NCBI GenBank assembly: GCA_030066015.1
Contig: JASJCL010000017.1
Span: 62,001-126,000, forward strand
Length of the DNA: 64,000 nt
DNA from: Desulfosarcinaceae bacterium
GTDB lineage: Bacteria; Desulfobacterota; Desulfobacteria; Desulfobacterales; Desulfosarcinaceae
Direction: 5' to 3'
A model generated the notes under the pieces. The model saw only the letters and a list, made by a program, of their open reading frames with translations. It was not told the DNA's origin and made no database searches. Of the stretch, positions 8,600 through 18,607 are shown piece after piece (position 1 is the first letter of the stretch; the number at the start of each line of letters is the position of its first letter). A program made the position numbers and the translations under genes.

Positions 8600-9709
8600 A
8601 TGAAACCCATGAACAGACGCGCTTTTCTGAAGACCATGGCCGCCGGTGGAGCGGCTATCGGCGTGGGAAACCTGGCCGCCTGCACTTCGATGAAGGGTAT
8701 CGCCGAGCCGCCGGCCCTCGCCCCCGGACCCGTGGTCAGTGTCGTGCGCATAGAGAAGGGCAAACTGGACCATGCGGTCAGCGAGGCCGTCGATCTGTTG
8801 GGGGGCGTGGAGACGGTGGCCAACGGCAAAGAGCGCATTTTGCTGAAGCCGAACCTCGTCAGTCCAGACATCCGCAACGTGACCAAGCCCGAGGTGGTCC
8901 GCTCTTTGGCGCACTTGCTGCAGAGGTCCGGTAAGGAAGTCCTCATCGGAGAGGGATCCGCTGCAGCGGCGCCCAATTATCGACCGGAAATCTTCGGCAG
9001 TGTCTGCCGGACGACAGACGTGGAGATGCTCGAAGCGATTCAGCGGGCTGTCTTCGATCGAGTGGGCTACAGCGAGCTTTCCCAATCCTTGCACATCCCG
9101 CTGATCAACCTGCATACCGGTGAAATGGTGGCGGTGTCCCTGCCCGACGGCTTTGTCTTCAAGGAGATCCTTCTGCACCGGTCACTCGTCGAGAGCGATC
9201 TCATCTGCTCGGTGCCGATGATGAAAACCCATGGGCTCGCGGGCGTCACCTTGGGGATGAAGAATCTGATTGGACTGTATCCAGGCCAGGTTTACGGCAC
9301 CGTCCGCTCTTCGGTGCACCGCCTGGCGGCAACGGTCGAAGCATCGGGCACGGCGTCGGCCATCGTCGATATGGTCCGGGCGAGCCAGGTCGGATTGGTC
9401 GTAATCGACGCCTCCATGGCGATGCAGGCACAGGGGCCAACCGTTGGCGGCGGCGGGAGGCTGGTCGCGATGGATCTGATCATCGCGGGGACCAACGCCT
9501 TGGCGACGGATATGGTCGCCGCCCACTTGATGGGCTTTCAGCCCGATGAGATCGCAACCTTCTCCTGGGCCTGGAAGGCGGGACTGCGGCCGTGCCAGCT
9601 GGATGAAATCGAGATCCGCGGAGGGGATCTACACAGGCTTGGCCGGCATTTTGAACGCCCCCGGATCACCCCCTGGGAGGCGATCGCCAACTGGGGGCCG
9701 CCCTGCTGA
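8600..9709 (+). CDS. Tat-exported DUF362 domain lipoprotein
   Basis: 369-aa DUF362 family protein. The N-terminus has a twin-arginine signal (NRRAFLKTMAAGGAAIG, Arg6-Arg7) directly followed by a lipobox LAAC with Cys28, so it is expected to fold in the cytoplasm, pass through Tat and be lipid-anchored. The mature part has the DUF362 pattern: VSVVRIEKG, ILLKPNLVSP, LICSVPMMKTHGLAGVTLGMKN and a late GTNALATDMVAAHLMG block. The start follows AGGAGGAG. Function is unknown; related proteins are often found with iron-sulfur domains, which this one lacks. Confidence 0.85.
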   Translation: MKPMNRRAFLKTMAAGGAAIGVGNLAACTSMKGIAEPPALAPGPVVSVVRIEKGKLDHAVSEAVDLLGGVETVANGKERILLKPNLVSPDIRNVTKPEVVRSLAHLLQRSGKEVLIGEGSAAAAPNYRPEIFGSVCRTTDVEMLEAIQRAVFDRVGYSELSQSLHIPLINLHTGEMVAVSLPDGFVFKEILLHRSLVESDLICSVPMMKTHGLAGVTLGMKNLIGLYPGQVYGTVRSSVHRLAATVEASGTASAIVDMVRASQVGLVVIDASMAMQAQGPTVGGGGRLVAMDLIIAGTNALATDMVAAHLMGFQPDEIATFSWAWKAGLRPCQLDEIEIRGGDLHRLGRHFERPRITPWEAIANWGPPC

Positions 9710-9774
9710 CCAGCACGCCCCTGCCAGGGACGGGAGATGAGGGCTGTGCGCGGACAGGCATGGTCGCGACCCTG

Positions 9775-10179
9775 TCAGTCGCCCTTCCAGAAGGCCGTCT
9801 GCCCCTGTAACCATTGGATCGCCTCGCTTCGCCGATAGAACAGTTTCACATCCCAAAATCTGTTCTGTGAAGTGATTTCGAGGAAGCTCACATCCTCCCG
9901 AATCAATGGCGGTGCCACAGGTGAAAGTAGCAGCGCCGCTTTATTCTGGCGGCTGAACCCCAATTGCGTCCACAGTTTGGGCTGATGGAGAATTTCCAGG
10001 GTGGTCAGTTCAGATTCTTTCGCCAACCGGAGATCGACGAGAAACCGGCTGCAACCGTCTATGGCCGCGTAGGCCTGTGCCCGTTCGGTTGCCGCTTGAA
10101 CATCTTTCTTATCAATAGACGCCGAATAGGTGATCACGACGATATCCGTTGTGGTGTCTGGGCGCACAGTAATGGCCAT
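9775..10179 (-). CDS. STAS-like/SpoIIAA-related 134-aa protein
   Basis: Small soluble protein with the alternating beta-alpha pattern of the SpoIIAA-like (STAS-like) group: a beta start (DIVVITYSASI), a central FLVDLRLAKESELTT and a C-terminal FWDVKLFYRRSEAIQWLQ that recalls the end of many STAS-like regulators. No catalytic motif. It sits 135 bases downstream of a hybrid histidine kinase on the same strand and may be an accessory of that signalling pathway. Family call is by pattern only. Confidence 0.6.
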   Translation of the reverse strand: MAITVRPDTTTDIVVITYSASIDKKDVQAATERAQAYAAIDGCSRFLVDLRLAKESELTTLEILHQPKLWTQLGFSRQNKAALLLSPVAPPLIREDVSFLEITSQNRFWDVKLFYRRSEAIQWLQGQTAFWKGD

Positions 10180-10314
10180 CGCTCCTCACAATTGGCCGCA
10201 TTGGGCCGGTCATGGTTGGTGGGATCTCCGATCCTGCCGGCCGCATGGCGGATGGCAGTCATCTGGTTTCAGATGTGGTCTCCAAACCCGATTCCTCGAG
10301 AGAAGGTGTCTGCA

Positions 10315-12579
10315 TCACCCACCCCGTGTTTCACCCCGATCCAACGCTTCACGAACTTTTTCGGCCAAGTCCACAATTGAAAACGGTTTTGCGACAAAGA
10401 TGATATCCTGACCCAAAACACCATTTCGAGCGATCACATCCGCCGGATAGCCTGACATGTAGAGAGCCTTGAGCCCAGGTCTGTCGTCGCGAAGGCGATC
10501 GGCCAATTCACGCCCATTCATCTTCGGCATCACCACATCGGTCAACACTAGATCGATGTGGCGTTGGGAGTTCTTAACGATTTGAATCGCTTCAATGGGG
10601 TCGTTGGCAACCATCACTTGGTAGCCCAATTTCTTGAGAATGGTGGTCGTTAATTCCAGCAGAATCTCGTCGTCTTCAACCAGGAGTACCGTCTCGCTCC
10701 CCGTTTGAATTGGCACTGGGTCGTCGCCGGATGCCGCACATTGCGCTTCATCCGATGCCACCGGGAAGAAAATTTTGAAGGCGGTCCCTTTGCCAAGCTC
10801 GCTGGTGGGGTAGATAAACCCATTGTTCTGTTTGACGATCCCGTAGACGGTGGCCAATCCGAGACCTGTACCCTGCCCCATCGGTTTGGTCGTAAAAAAA
10901 GGATCAAAAATCTGGGTCAGGGTGTTGGTGTCCATCCCACAGCCGGTATCACTTGCCGTCAGCCTCACATAGGTGCCGGGAATCAGGCCCGCAAACTGGC
11001 GGCAATAGGCGTCATCCACGGTCACACACTGGGTCTCCAAGGTAATGGTGCCGACATGGGCAATCGCGTCGCGGGCATTTACGCAGAGGTTGGTGATGAT
11101 CTGGTCCAGTTGAGATGGATCGATGAGGATCTTCGGGAGATGATGGCCCGGAATCCATGCCAGCTCGATCGATTCGCCGATGAGACGGTGCAGCATCTGT
11201 ATGGCTTGTGCAATGTGCTCATTTATCTGAATCAGTTCTGGCTGAACCGGTTGTTTACGGGCATAGGCGAGCAGCTGCCGCACCAGGTCCGATGATCTCA
11301 GCCCGGCCGTGTAAATGCTCTGAACCAGCGAACGGGAGGAAGCGTCCGCCGGCAGATCGTCCAAGAGCAACTCGGTGTTGCCGATGACGATGGACAGCAT
11401 ATTGTTAAAATCGTGCGCGATCCCGCCGGCCAGGTGGCCAACGGCCTCCATACGTTGGGCCTGCAACAGCTGCGCATGCAGGTGTTTATTCTCTTTTCCC
11501 GCCAGGATGTTGGCCGTGATATCTTCGACGATGCCATCGATATAGAGAACGTTGCCGGCGTCGTCTTCGATGGCGTTTGAGGTGATCGAACCCCAGATCG
11601 GAACCCCATTGCGGCCTTTCAATTGGGCCTGAAAGCCAGTTGTGCCTTTGGTATTGCGAATCTCCGCACGCATCCGACGACAATCGTCGGCGTTCAGGAA
11701 GAAGTGGTGGGTGTTGATCGCGTCCAAGGTATGGGTCGGGGCAATCCCAAGCATCTTCATCAGAGCGGGGTTGATGCTCAATAACCGACCTGCATAGGTG
11801 GAACGAAAAATACCGACAGGGATATTCTCGTTGAGGGTCCGATAGCGCTCTTCGCGGTCGCTGATCTCGCGATGCGCCGCGACAAGCGCTTGCTCCCGAG
11901 CACTGATCTCCCGCCCCATCTGCTGGAAGCGACACCAGATATCAGTGAATTCACGATAGATGGTGGTTCCACGGACCTGCTGAAAACGGCCGTCATGGAG
12001 GGCTCGAATGGCATCGCTAAAGAGCTGCAGCGGACGACGGATGAACAGCCGTACGGAACCGATGACGATGAGGCCGATGCCGGCAATCATCGCCAGAATG
12101 GTGCAGAGACCAAAGTAAATATTCTGGGTTTGCCGTTCCCGATAGACCCGGTTGGTCAGGCCCAGTTGAACGGCGCCCACGGGGGTGCCCTGAAGAGAAA
12201 CCGCCGCGCTCTTCACCAGGGTGACCATCGCCGTGAATTCGGGAGCCTGGTAGATCACCTTGCCGGCCTGATCGGTGATGGTCAGGGATGCGATCAGATC
12301 ATGGCCCAATGCTGCCGCGCCGATTTTTCGAACGGCGGAGCCATCGTAGTTCCATAAAGGGAGCTCAAGACTTTTGGTCAGAGAGCGCAGATGCGCATTC
12401 CCTCTTTGATTGAAATGGTCGCTATCCTGTTTGGTGACAATGGACACGTGAAGCAGGAGCGATATCACGGTGACCACCGTCGCAGCGGAGAGGATCGCCA
12501 AGGTGATTTCGAAGGCCAACGACCTGGCCGTCAGCGGCCATCTAAGATTGGCGATTGCTTTTTGCACCACCGACTTCAC
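10315..12579 (-). CDS. Membrane-bound PAS hybrid histidine kinase
   Basis: Sensor kinase of about 754 aa. Order: transmembrane helix (near 20-45), periplasmic region of about 110 aa, second helix (IYFGLCTILAMIAGIGLIVI), HAMP-like linker, PAS domain, HisKA with phosphoacceptor histidine in [12 protein letters not shown], HATPase with NLCVNARDA and GTGLGLATVYGIV, and a C-terminal receiver with the aspartate in VLTDVVMPKMNG and lysine in AKPF. The open frame starts with TTG at 12594; I prefer the in-frame GTG at 12579 because GGAG lies nine bases before it. It follows the binding protein gene at 12720 and may sense through it. No cognate output protein is adjacent. Confidence 0.88.
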   Translation of the reverse strand: MKSVVQKAIANLRWPLTARSLAFEITLAILSAATVVTVISLLLHVSIVTKQDSDHFNQRGNAHLRSLTKSLELPLWNYDGSAVRKIGAAALGHDLIASLTITDQAGKVIYQAPEFTAMVTLVKSAAVSLQGTPVGAVQLGLTNRVYRERQTQNIYFGLCTILAMIAGIGLIVIGSVRLFIRRPLQLFSDAIRALHDGRFQQVRGTTIYREFTDIWCRFQQMGREISAREQALVAAHREISDREERYRTLNENIPVGIFRSTYAGRLLSINPALMKMLGIAPTHTLDAINTHHFFLNADDCRRMRAEIRNTKGTTGFQAQLKGRNGVPIWGSITSNAIEDDAGNVLYIDGIVEDITANILAGKENKHLHAQLLQAQRMEAVGHLAGGIAHDFNNMLSIVIGNTELLLDDLPADASSRSLVQSIYTAGLRSSDLVRQLLAYARKQPVQPELIQINEHIAQAIQMLHRLIGESIELAWIPGHHLPKILIDPSQLDQIITNLCVNARDAIAHVGTITLETQCVTVDDAYCRQFAGLIPGTYVRLTASDTGCGMDTNTLTQIFDPFFTTKPMGQGTGLGLATVYGIVKQNNGFIYPTSELGKGTAFKIFFPVASDEAQCAASGDDPVPIQTGSETVLLVEDDEILLELTTTILKKLGYQVMVANDPIEAIQIVKNSQRHIDLVLTDVVMPKMNGRELADRLRDDRPGLKALYMSGYPADVIARNGVLGQDIIFVAKPFSIVDLAEKVREALDRGETRGG

Positions 12580-12719
12580 TATCTGAAGCTCCAATTGGGA
12601 CCGCCAGTCTGGACAAGCGGAACCGACGACATCGTTCGGTAATTCGCTTTGGACGACAGCGCGGAATTCAATCCGGCGATCAGCTCAGACCCCCAGATCG
12701 GCAGGGGAGACCGCTGATT

Positions 12720-13760
12720 CTAATGTTTTGCCAGTGGATCCAACCACAGGCCCTGCGCCCTGAGAGGCGTCTGAGACGTCAACAGCGGGTTGTTTACCCG
12801 TATAATTCTGCGCGACCGCAATCCTGCCTGACGGATCGCCGCCGAATGGTACTGCCAGAAGAGGCGATCGAAATCCCCGTCGTGGATCATGGTCAACAAG
12901 CCGGTTTCAATACGCTTTGCCAACGCGGGGTATTTGGGACTGACAAAAATGTAGATCGGTTGTGGAAGATATAAGGCCAAAGTGGGTTCGATGCGCATCT
13001 CCGGGAAGCGGTCGCTTCGGTCATTGTACTCCGTGAAGATCTCGTTGATGCCCCTTGGAAAGTAGTCGAATCGGCCGACCGCCAGCATCTCGAACAGCCC
13101 CTCGTAGTGGCTTCCCGTCACAACGGGGAATCCAAGCGACTTCATGACACGGGTGGTAACCCATTGCTGACGCAGTCCCGCGCGCAATGCCTTGAGGTCC
13201 TCGACAGACTGCACCTGGGTGAAGCGCTCCCTATTTTGCTGATGAATCAGGAACAACCGATACCCCAACACCCCTTTGGCGATGGGAATGCGGATCGGTA
13301 GGGTCTTCTCCTCCCACGCTCTCTGCGTCGGGACGATGTCCACATTGATCACCGTTCCGGAAATCAGTTCCACCAGGGCCCGATCGCGTTGTACACCGCA
13401 ATCGGCATGGTGAATCGTGAACGCCCCAAACAGAGCCCTCGTTTTTTCAAGCGCCATCTCTAGGACCGCGTTGTTGTATTCATGGCGCCGATCCAACACC
13501 GAATGGGGCCTTTCAAGACGTACCGCATCGATGGCCGCTGCGGTCGCCGGGATGGCGAGCATCACGAGGAGGAAGACCCCCCATCGCAACGTCTGGTGGG
13601 CAATGCGAACAGCCCCATACGCCCGTTCACCGCAGCCGCCATGCACAAGGTGCGCAGGATGCGCCGCCCCTTTGGTGGCGTGCCGATAGTGCAAACCGGC
13701 CGGACGGTTTCGAAGCCGGCCGTGCGCCAATGGCCCGTCGCTATAGAAGTTAGCAGTCAT
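12720..13760 (-). CDS. Periplasmic amino-acid-type substrate-binding protein (SBP_bac_3-like)
   Basis: Resembles family 3 solute-binding proteins: ...RAWEEKTLPIRIPI, GYRLFLIHQQ, the domain-crossover region SVEDLKALRAGLRQQW, and FDYFPRGINEIFTEY. A hydrophobic signal-like segment (WGVFLLVMLAIPATAAA) lies about 60 residues after ATG 13760, unusually far in; the true start may be a GTG further downstream, but none has a ribosome site. No ABC permease or ATPase gene is nearby. Position just upstream of a hybrid kinase and downstream of a chemoreceptor suggests a sensing role rather than transport. Start uncertain. Confidence 0.7.
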   Translation of the reverse strand: MTANFYSDGPLAHGRLRNRPAGLHYRHATKGAAHPAHLVHGGCGERAYGAVRIAHQTLRWGVFLLVMLAIPATAAAIDAVRLERPHSVLDRRHEYNNAVLEMALEKTRALFGAFTIHHADCGVQRDRALVELISGTVINVDIVPTQRAWEEKTLPIRIPIAKGVLGYRLFLIHQQNRERFTQVQSVEDLKALRAGLRQQWVTTRVMKSLGFPVVTGSHYEGLFEMLAVGRFDYFPRGINEIFTEYNDRSDRFPEMRIEPTLALYLPQPIYIFVSPKYPALAKRIETGLLTMIHDGDFDRLFWQYHSAAIRQAGLRSRRIIRVNNPLLTSQTPLRAQGLWLDPLAKH

Positions 13761-13830
13761 GTAGAATCGTTCTCCCGCCAGAAGGTCGCTTGCCGACCCC
13801 AATTACTTCGGATCCACCGACGGCCAGCGG

Positions 13831-15498
13831 CTATATTTTAAACTGATCGACACTCTTCTTCAGTATATCGGCCAGCTGGTTTAAGCCACCGGCACTCGTG
13901 CGAATCTGGCCACTATTATCTGACATCGTATCGGTTGCTCGGTTCACTTCCGCAATATCATGGGCAATGTGGTTGGCGACCTCAGAGCTCTGGGTCACAT
14001 TGTCCGTAACCTCCAGAATGCCAATGGCCGCCTGACTGACGTTGTCCGATATCTCTCTTGTGGTGGTTGACTGCTCTCCAACCGATGAAGCGACATCATC
14101 AACCATGTGGTTAACGTCTGTGATGGCCGTCGTGATCTGTTCAATTTCCGAGACCGTCTCCGTCGTCGAACGCTGAATATTATCGATCTTTTTGGTTATT
14201 TCCAGCGTTGCCTCGGCGGTTTGCTGGGCGAGATTCTTGATTTCAGCGGCGACGACTGAAAACCCCTTCCCGGCCTCTCCGGCACGGGCTGCCTCGATGG
14301 TGGCATTTAGGGCCAACAGATTGGTTTGCTCCGATATCTCATTGATGGTTTCAACGACATTTCCAATATCTTGCGCGGACTGGCTCAGAAGACGGATGCG
14401 CTGCGCTGCTGTTTCGGTTCGGGTTACCGTTTGGTGGCTTGTACAGCGCGTCTTCTCCGTATTTTCTGCAATTTCATTGATGGTTGCGGTCATCTCTTCA
14501 GCGGCAGTAGAGACCGTGCCGATATGGGTTGAAAATTGCGCAACCGCAGTGGCAACAGACGCCATGTTGGTGCTCATCTCCTCGGCAGCCGCAGCCACCG
14601 AATCTGATTTGGCCGACATTTGGTGCGCCCCATCAGACATCTTTTCAGAAATATTGAGCAGGTCGCCTGAGGACGTGTTCAGGGAGCTAGAATTAGTGGA
14701 GATATTCCGGATGACTTCCTGAAGTTTGTCCACAAAAAGGTTGAACCACTTGGCCAGACTGGCAATTTCATCTTTGCCGCTCATCTCCAGGCGCTTGGTT
14801 AAATCTCCCTCTCCCGAGGCGATATCCCTCATGGAGTCGACAACATGATTTAATGAACGCACGATTGCGTTGACCATTATCAGCGCAACTCCCAATACCG
14901 CCAAAATGGCCAGCGCACATGTAACGACAATCAGGAAGCTCTTTTTACGGCTTATTTCTGCGCTGGTCGCTATATTCTCTATGAGGCTTTGCTTAATCTC
15001 GGCGAGCTCATTTAATGAGAAGACAACTTGCAATCGGCCCAGTTTGTCGCCCTGATCCTCAAATACCTTGGAATAGATAAGGGTATGATCGGCGATAGCG
15101 AAGATTGGCTGATCGATCGGCAGGGCAAGCTTCTCATTTTCAGGGAGCGGTTTTCCGAGCAGGACGTTCCCGTCCTCGCCGTTCGCCAGCACCCGCTCCT
15201 CCGCGTCTAAAAAGAAGGCGGCGGTAACCGCTGTATATCGCTTTATCCGCTTCAGAATCTCATTTAACGCCTCCGGCTCAGGACCATAGAGCGGATCCAG
15301 CGCGCTGGCTTCGATAAAGGCCATTAAGTTGAAGATCGCATCCTTGTAAACGGCCTGGGTTGCTTTGGACGAACTGATGATTTCCCGACTTAATCGATCG
15401 ATGGTGACATGACTCTCCTTAAGAAAAAAAACAAAGGTCATCACCGACACAAAGCCCAGTATCATTAATGGCGATATTACTTTTTTGCGAATAGACAT
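13831..15498 (-). CDS. Methyl-accepting chemotaxis protein
   Basis: 555-aa chemoreceptor. N-terminal helix (about 8-26), periplasmic sensing region to about residue 190, second helix ([20 protein letters not shown]), HAMP ([23 protein letters not shown]) and a long cytoplasmic coiled-coil with the hairpin tip [20 protein letters not shown]. The C-terminus lacks a CheR-tethering pentapeptide. AAGGA precedes the ATG. It lies 40 bases downstream of the PhnD-like binding protein gene, so both are probably cotranscribed, the binding protein presenting a ligand to this receptor. Confidence 0.93.
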   Translation of the reverse strand: MSIRKKVISPLMILGFVSVMTFVFFLKESHVTIDRLSREIISSSKATQAVYKDAIFNLMAFIEASALDPLYGPEPEALNEILKRIKRYTAVTAAFFLDAEERVLANGEDGNVLLGKPLPENEKLALPIDQPIFAIADHTLIYSKVFEDQGDKLGRLQVVFSLNELAEIKQSLIENIATSAEISRKKSFLIVVTCALAILAVLGVALIMVNAIVRSLNHVVDSMRDIASGEGDLTKRLEMSGKDEIASLAKWFNLFVDKLQEVIRNISTNSSSLNTSSGDLLNISEKMSDGAHQMSAKSDSVAAAAEEMSTNMASVATAVAQFSTHIGTVSTAAEEMTATINEIAENTEKTRCTSHQTVTRTETAAQRIRLLSQSAQDIGNVVETINEISEQTNLLALNATIEAARAGEAGKGFSVVAAEIKNLAQQTAEATLEITKKIDNIQRSTTETVSEIEQITTAITDVNHMVDDVASSVGEQSTTTREISDNVSQAAIGILEVTDNVTQSSEVANHIAHDIAEVNRATDTMSDNSGQIRTSAGGLNQLADILKKSVDQFKI

Positions 15499-15538
15499 AG
15501 CTATCTCGATCCTTAGGTCTTATGAGCTCCGAAGGCGA

Positions 15539-16408
15539 TTACAGACCAAGCGCTTTCCTGACGCTACCGTTCATGACGGCAATGGGGTCGCCATCGAATT
15601 CAGAAAAACCCGATGGTGTTTTTATGGCGCTCAGCGCTGCGGAAGCTGCCGGATCATTTTGGGCGTCAAGCAGTAGGGATTTCAGCCGGTCAAAAGATAC
15701 GCCCTTGCGAACCAGGAGGACATGTCTGGGAACATATGCGGACTCGGGCGTCAGTATTCTGAACTCCGGATTACCGTCGACCGCACTTTTCTTGATACCG
15801 CCGGCGTCCGCTTTTTTACCCGCCCGCACCTGGGCAACGGTATTGTCGTCATCTTTACTGAAATAGTAGGCCACCTGGCCCGGAACGGGTTGGGAAGATT
15901 CGCTCAAGGTAAGACCGGCACCAACCAGAATGCTTTTCGGGAGCAAAAAAGATGATGTGGAATCCGGCTCTTCAAACGCAATCACTTTGCCGTTCAGATC
16001 GGACAGGGTCCGGATGGGGGAGTCTTTGGGCACAAAGACAACCGAATTATACTGCTTGAGGCCCTTTTTTTCCCGAATCAGAACCGGGACGGCACCTGTC
16101 GCATCCATCATCTGAACTACCCCATATGGACTTTCGAAAATAAAATCGACTTCTTCGTTTTTTATCTTGACAATCATCTCTGAGACCGTTTTCGTCACCA
16201 CAACCTTACCGGTGGGAAGGCCTTTCGCGCTGAGATAATGCAATAGTGGTTTAAATTGCTTGATGGTTTTACTCGGGCTGCTTCCGATTATGCCCAGGTT
16301 CAACTTTTCAGATGCCATGGCCGCTAACGGTGTTCCCAGAACGCAAAGCATAAGGATGGACATCATCGTGGCCTTGCACAGTGAATTCGCGAATCTTTTG
16401 AAAATCAT
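15539..16408 (-). CDS. PhnD-like phosphate/phosphonate family substrate-binding protein
   Basis: 289-aa periplasmic protein with a signal peptide (MMSILMLCVLGTPLAAMA) and the PhnD/PF12974 layout: LNLGIIGSSPSKTIKQFKPL, then EVDFIFESPYGVVQMM, RTLSDLNGKVIAFEEPDSTS and VRAGKKADAGGIKKSAV. AGGAGG precedes the ATG. No phosphonate ABC permease or ATPase is nearby; instead a chemoreceptor follows 40 bases downstream. I infer that it is a ligand receptor for chemotaxis rather than an uptake protein. Ligand unknown: the family also binds phosphite, phosphate esters and other oxyanions. Confidence 0.87.
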   Translation of the reverse strand: MIFKRFANSLCKATMMSILMLCVLGTPLAAMASEKLNLGIIGSSPSKTIKQFKPLLHYLSAKGLPTGKVVVTKTVSEMIVKIKNEEVDFIFESPYGVVQMMDATGAVPVLIREKKGLKQYNSVVFVPKDSPIRTLSDLNGKVIAFEEPDSTSSFLLPKSILVGAGLTLSESSQPVPGQVAYYFSKDDDNTVAQVRAGKKADAGGIKKSAVDGNPEFRILTPESAYVPRHVLLVRKGVSFDRLKSLLLDAQNDPAASAALSAIKTPSGFSEFDGDPIAVMNGSVRKALGL

Positions 16409-16449
16409 GGAGCCTCCTGCTTTTGGTGTAAGGTGTTGGGGTAGAATAT

Positions 16450-18501
16450 CTACCGCGGTTCGGGTTCCCTTATCGGCGTCTGGGGTAGGTTGCCCGGATC
16501 CACGGCACGGTCCAGGGCCTGCCGCACTTCCATGGACAGACGGTGGATGGTGAACGGCTTCTCGATGATCCCGCAGATCCCCAGCCGCGTAATCTTGGTG
16601 AGGTCGATGGCGTTGACGTAACCCGAGCAGATCAGCACAGGGACCTCTGGCTGGCGGTGCAGAATCGCCTCGGCCAGACGCACCCCCGTCATCCCCGGCA
16701 TGTTCATATCCGTGATCACCAGCTGATATGCGTTCGGTTTTTGTCTGAAGGCCGCCAGGGCTTCCAACGGGCAGGTTTTGGCATCGACCCGATAGCCGAG
16801 CTCGGTCAGCATCTCTTCAACCAAATCGACCAGGGCAGTTTCATCATCCACGAAGAGAACCTGTTCTGAGCCGGCGCGCAGCTTTGGCGCCTCGGGGACT
16901 GTCGGTTCTTCCGGGAGGGTGTGGCAGGGGAATAAGATCTGGAAAGTAGTACCGCTGCCCGGCGCGCTTTGTACCCGCATGACGCCGCCATGATCCTCCA
17001 CGATGCCCATCACGGTCGGCAAACCGAGACCGGTGCCTTGACCCGCCGCTTTGGTCGTGAAGTAGGGTTCGAAGATATGGGGCTGTATATCGGCATCCAT
17101 GCCACAGCCGTCATCGGACACGGTCAGGCGCAGATAGGATCCGGGCGTGAGCCCCTCATCGCCAATATTGGACGGCGTCAGCTCTTCGGCCGTTACAGCG
17201 ATCTCGATATGCCCGCTATCGCCGTCCAACGCATGGAAGGCGTTGGTAGCAAGGTTCATCAGCACCTGATGGATCTGAGTGCGATCTCCCAGAATGGTCC
17301 GTCCCTGGGAGGCGAACTTCTGGCGGATTTCGATGGTCGACGGGAGGGTGGTTCGCAACAATTCGTAGGCCTCCTTGGCCACACTTGCGATATCGATGGG
17401 TTGCTTCGAGGCGTTACGGGGGCGGCTGAAGGCGAGGATCTGGTCCACAAGTCGCTTGGCGCGGTGGCCGGCGGCACGGATGTGGTGAAGATAATCCTGG
17501 GCTTTGTGCGCTTTCGGCAGCGCCATTTGCGCCAATTGTGTGTTGCCAAAAATAGCGCTCAAGGTGTTGTTGAAGTCGTGGGCGACCCCGCAGGTCAACG
17601 CACCGATCACTTCCATCTTCTGGGCTTGCATCAGACGCGCGTTCAAGTGGTTCACCTCGCTGACCAAAGCATTCTCCCGGGCCAGGGAGCGGCAGAGAAC
17701 CCAGTGTCCCAGGAGGGGGCCGGCATCGCTTCCATCCGCGCTGATGGCGGCCGTCGTTACGGCGAAACTGGCCGTTTCCGTCTGTCCGCCAGACACGGAC
17801 GTGGACGGATCCTCAACCATCGGTTTCCCGCGAAACCGTATCGTCACCGAGTGGCTGGCGACACGACCGGCGGTGTCCGGTCCGAGGCGTTCCACCAGCT
17901 TCGGTCGGTCCTGGGGATGGAGAAATTCGGCCAGCAGTTGCCCCCGCATCTCCTCGGACGTCCATCCGCAGCCCGGCAAGGCACGGTTGAGGTGACGGAT
18001 CGCTCCCGAGAGATCCACGTGAAACACGGTATCGGCGGCGGCGCTGAGCAGGGCGGCCACTTCCGGTGCGCCTGGGCGGCGGCCACCCAGGGAGTGCTGG
18101 CGGGAAGAAACCCTCTGCACAATGAGCTGAATCGTGCCGGAGGAGCGGTCCAGCAGGCAGGCGCTGATCTCAACCGTGAGGATGCGCTCATTGGCGGTGT
18201 GCAGATCGGTCGTCAAGCGGCACTGCTCGGATGCCAGCAGGCGGTCACGGAGCTGTGCATCTTCGAATTGGGGAAGAATGGCGGTGAGCGGCCGTTGAAA
18301 GAGGGTCGTGGGATCGACCCCCAGCAATGCGATGGCGTTCTTGTTGGCATCGATGATGGCGCCATCCAGTCGACAGAGCAAGATGGCGTCATTGGATTGC
18401 TCAAAAAGGCGGCGATAGCGACGTTCGCTGTGCGCCAGCGCCTTCTCGCTAGGGCACCCTTCGTCGGATGGGGCGTCAAGATAGATCAGTTCTGCGGCCA
18501 T
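16450..18501 (-). CDS. Soluble PAS hybrid histidine kinase with receiver domain
   Basis: 683 aa with no transmembrane segment, so cytosolic. Two PAS-type domains (about 22-130 and 145-270) precede HisKA with histidine in GVAHDFNNTLSAIFG, HATPase with NLATNAFHAL, DDGCGMD and GTGLGLPTVMGIV, and a C-terminal receiver with aspartate in VITDMNMPGMTG and lysine in IEKPFT. Start ATG 18501, with only a weak ribosome site. It lies between a chemoreceptor gene upstream and the PhnD-like gene downstream, all on one strand. Confidence 0.9.
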   Translation of the reverse strand: MAAELIYLDAPSDEGCPSEKALAHSERRYRRLFEQSNDAILLCRLDGAIIDANKNAIALLGVDPTTLFQRPLTAILPQFEDAQLRDRLLASEQCRLTTDLHTANERILTVEISACLLDRSSGTIQLIVQRVSSRQHSLGGRRPGAPEVAALLSAAADTVFHVDLSGAIRHLNRALPGCGWTSEEMRGQLLAEFLHPQDRPKLVERLGPDTAGRVASHSVTIRFRGKPMVEDPSTSVSGGQTETASFAVTTAAISADGSDAGPLLGHWVLCRSLARENALVSEVNHLNARLMQAQKMEVIGALTCGVAHDFNNTLSAIFGNTQLAQMALPKAHKAQDYLHHIRAAGHRAKRLVDQILAFSRPRNASKQPIDIASVAKEAYELLRTTLPSTIEIRQKFASQGRTILGDRTQIHQVLMNLATNAFHALDGDSGHIEIAVTAEELTPSNIGDEGLTPGSYLRLTVSDDGCGMDADIQPHIFEPYFTTKAAGQGTGLGLPTVMGIVEDHGGVMRVQSAPGSGTTFQILFPCHTLPEEPTVPEAPKLRAGSEQVLFVDDETALVDLVEEMLTELGYRVDAKTCPLEALAAFRQKPNAYQLVITDMNMPGMTGVRLAEAILHRQPEVPVLICSGYVNAIDLTKITRLGICGIIEKPFTIHRLSMEVRQALDRAVDPGNLPQTPIREPEPR

Positions 18502-18607
18502 TGGGTGTATGTTCGGTTCCCGAAGGATCGGTTGCTAAATTAGGGATCGTGCGCGGACGATCCGGTACGTGTGGTAAAGCGCGAAGCGGCCTCGGCATCG
18601 CCACGCG

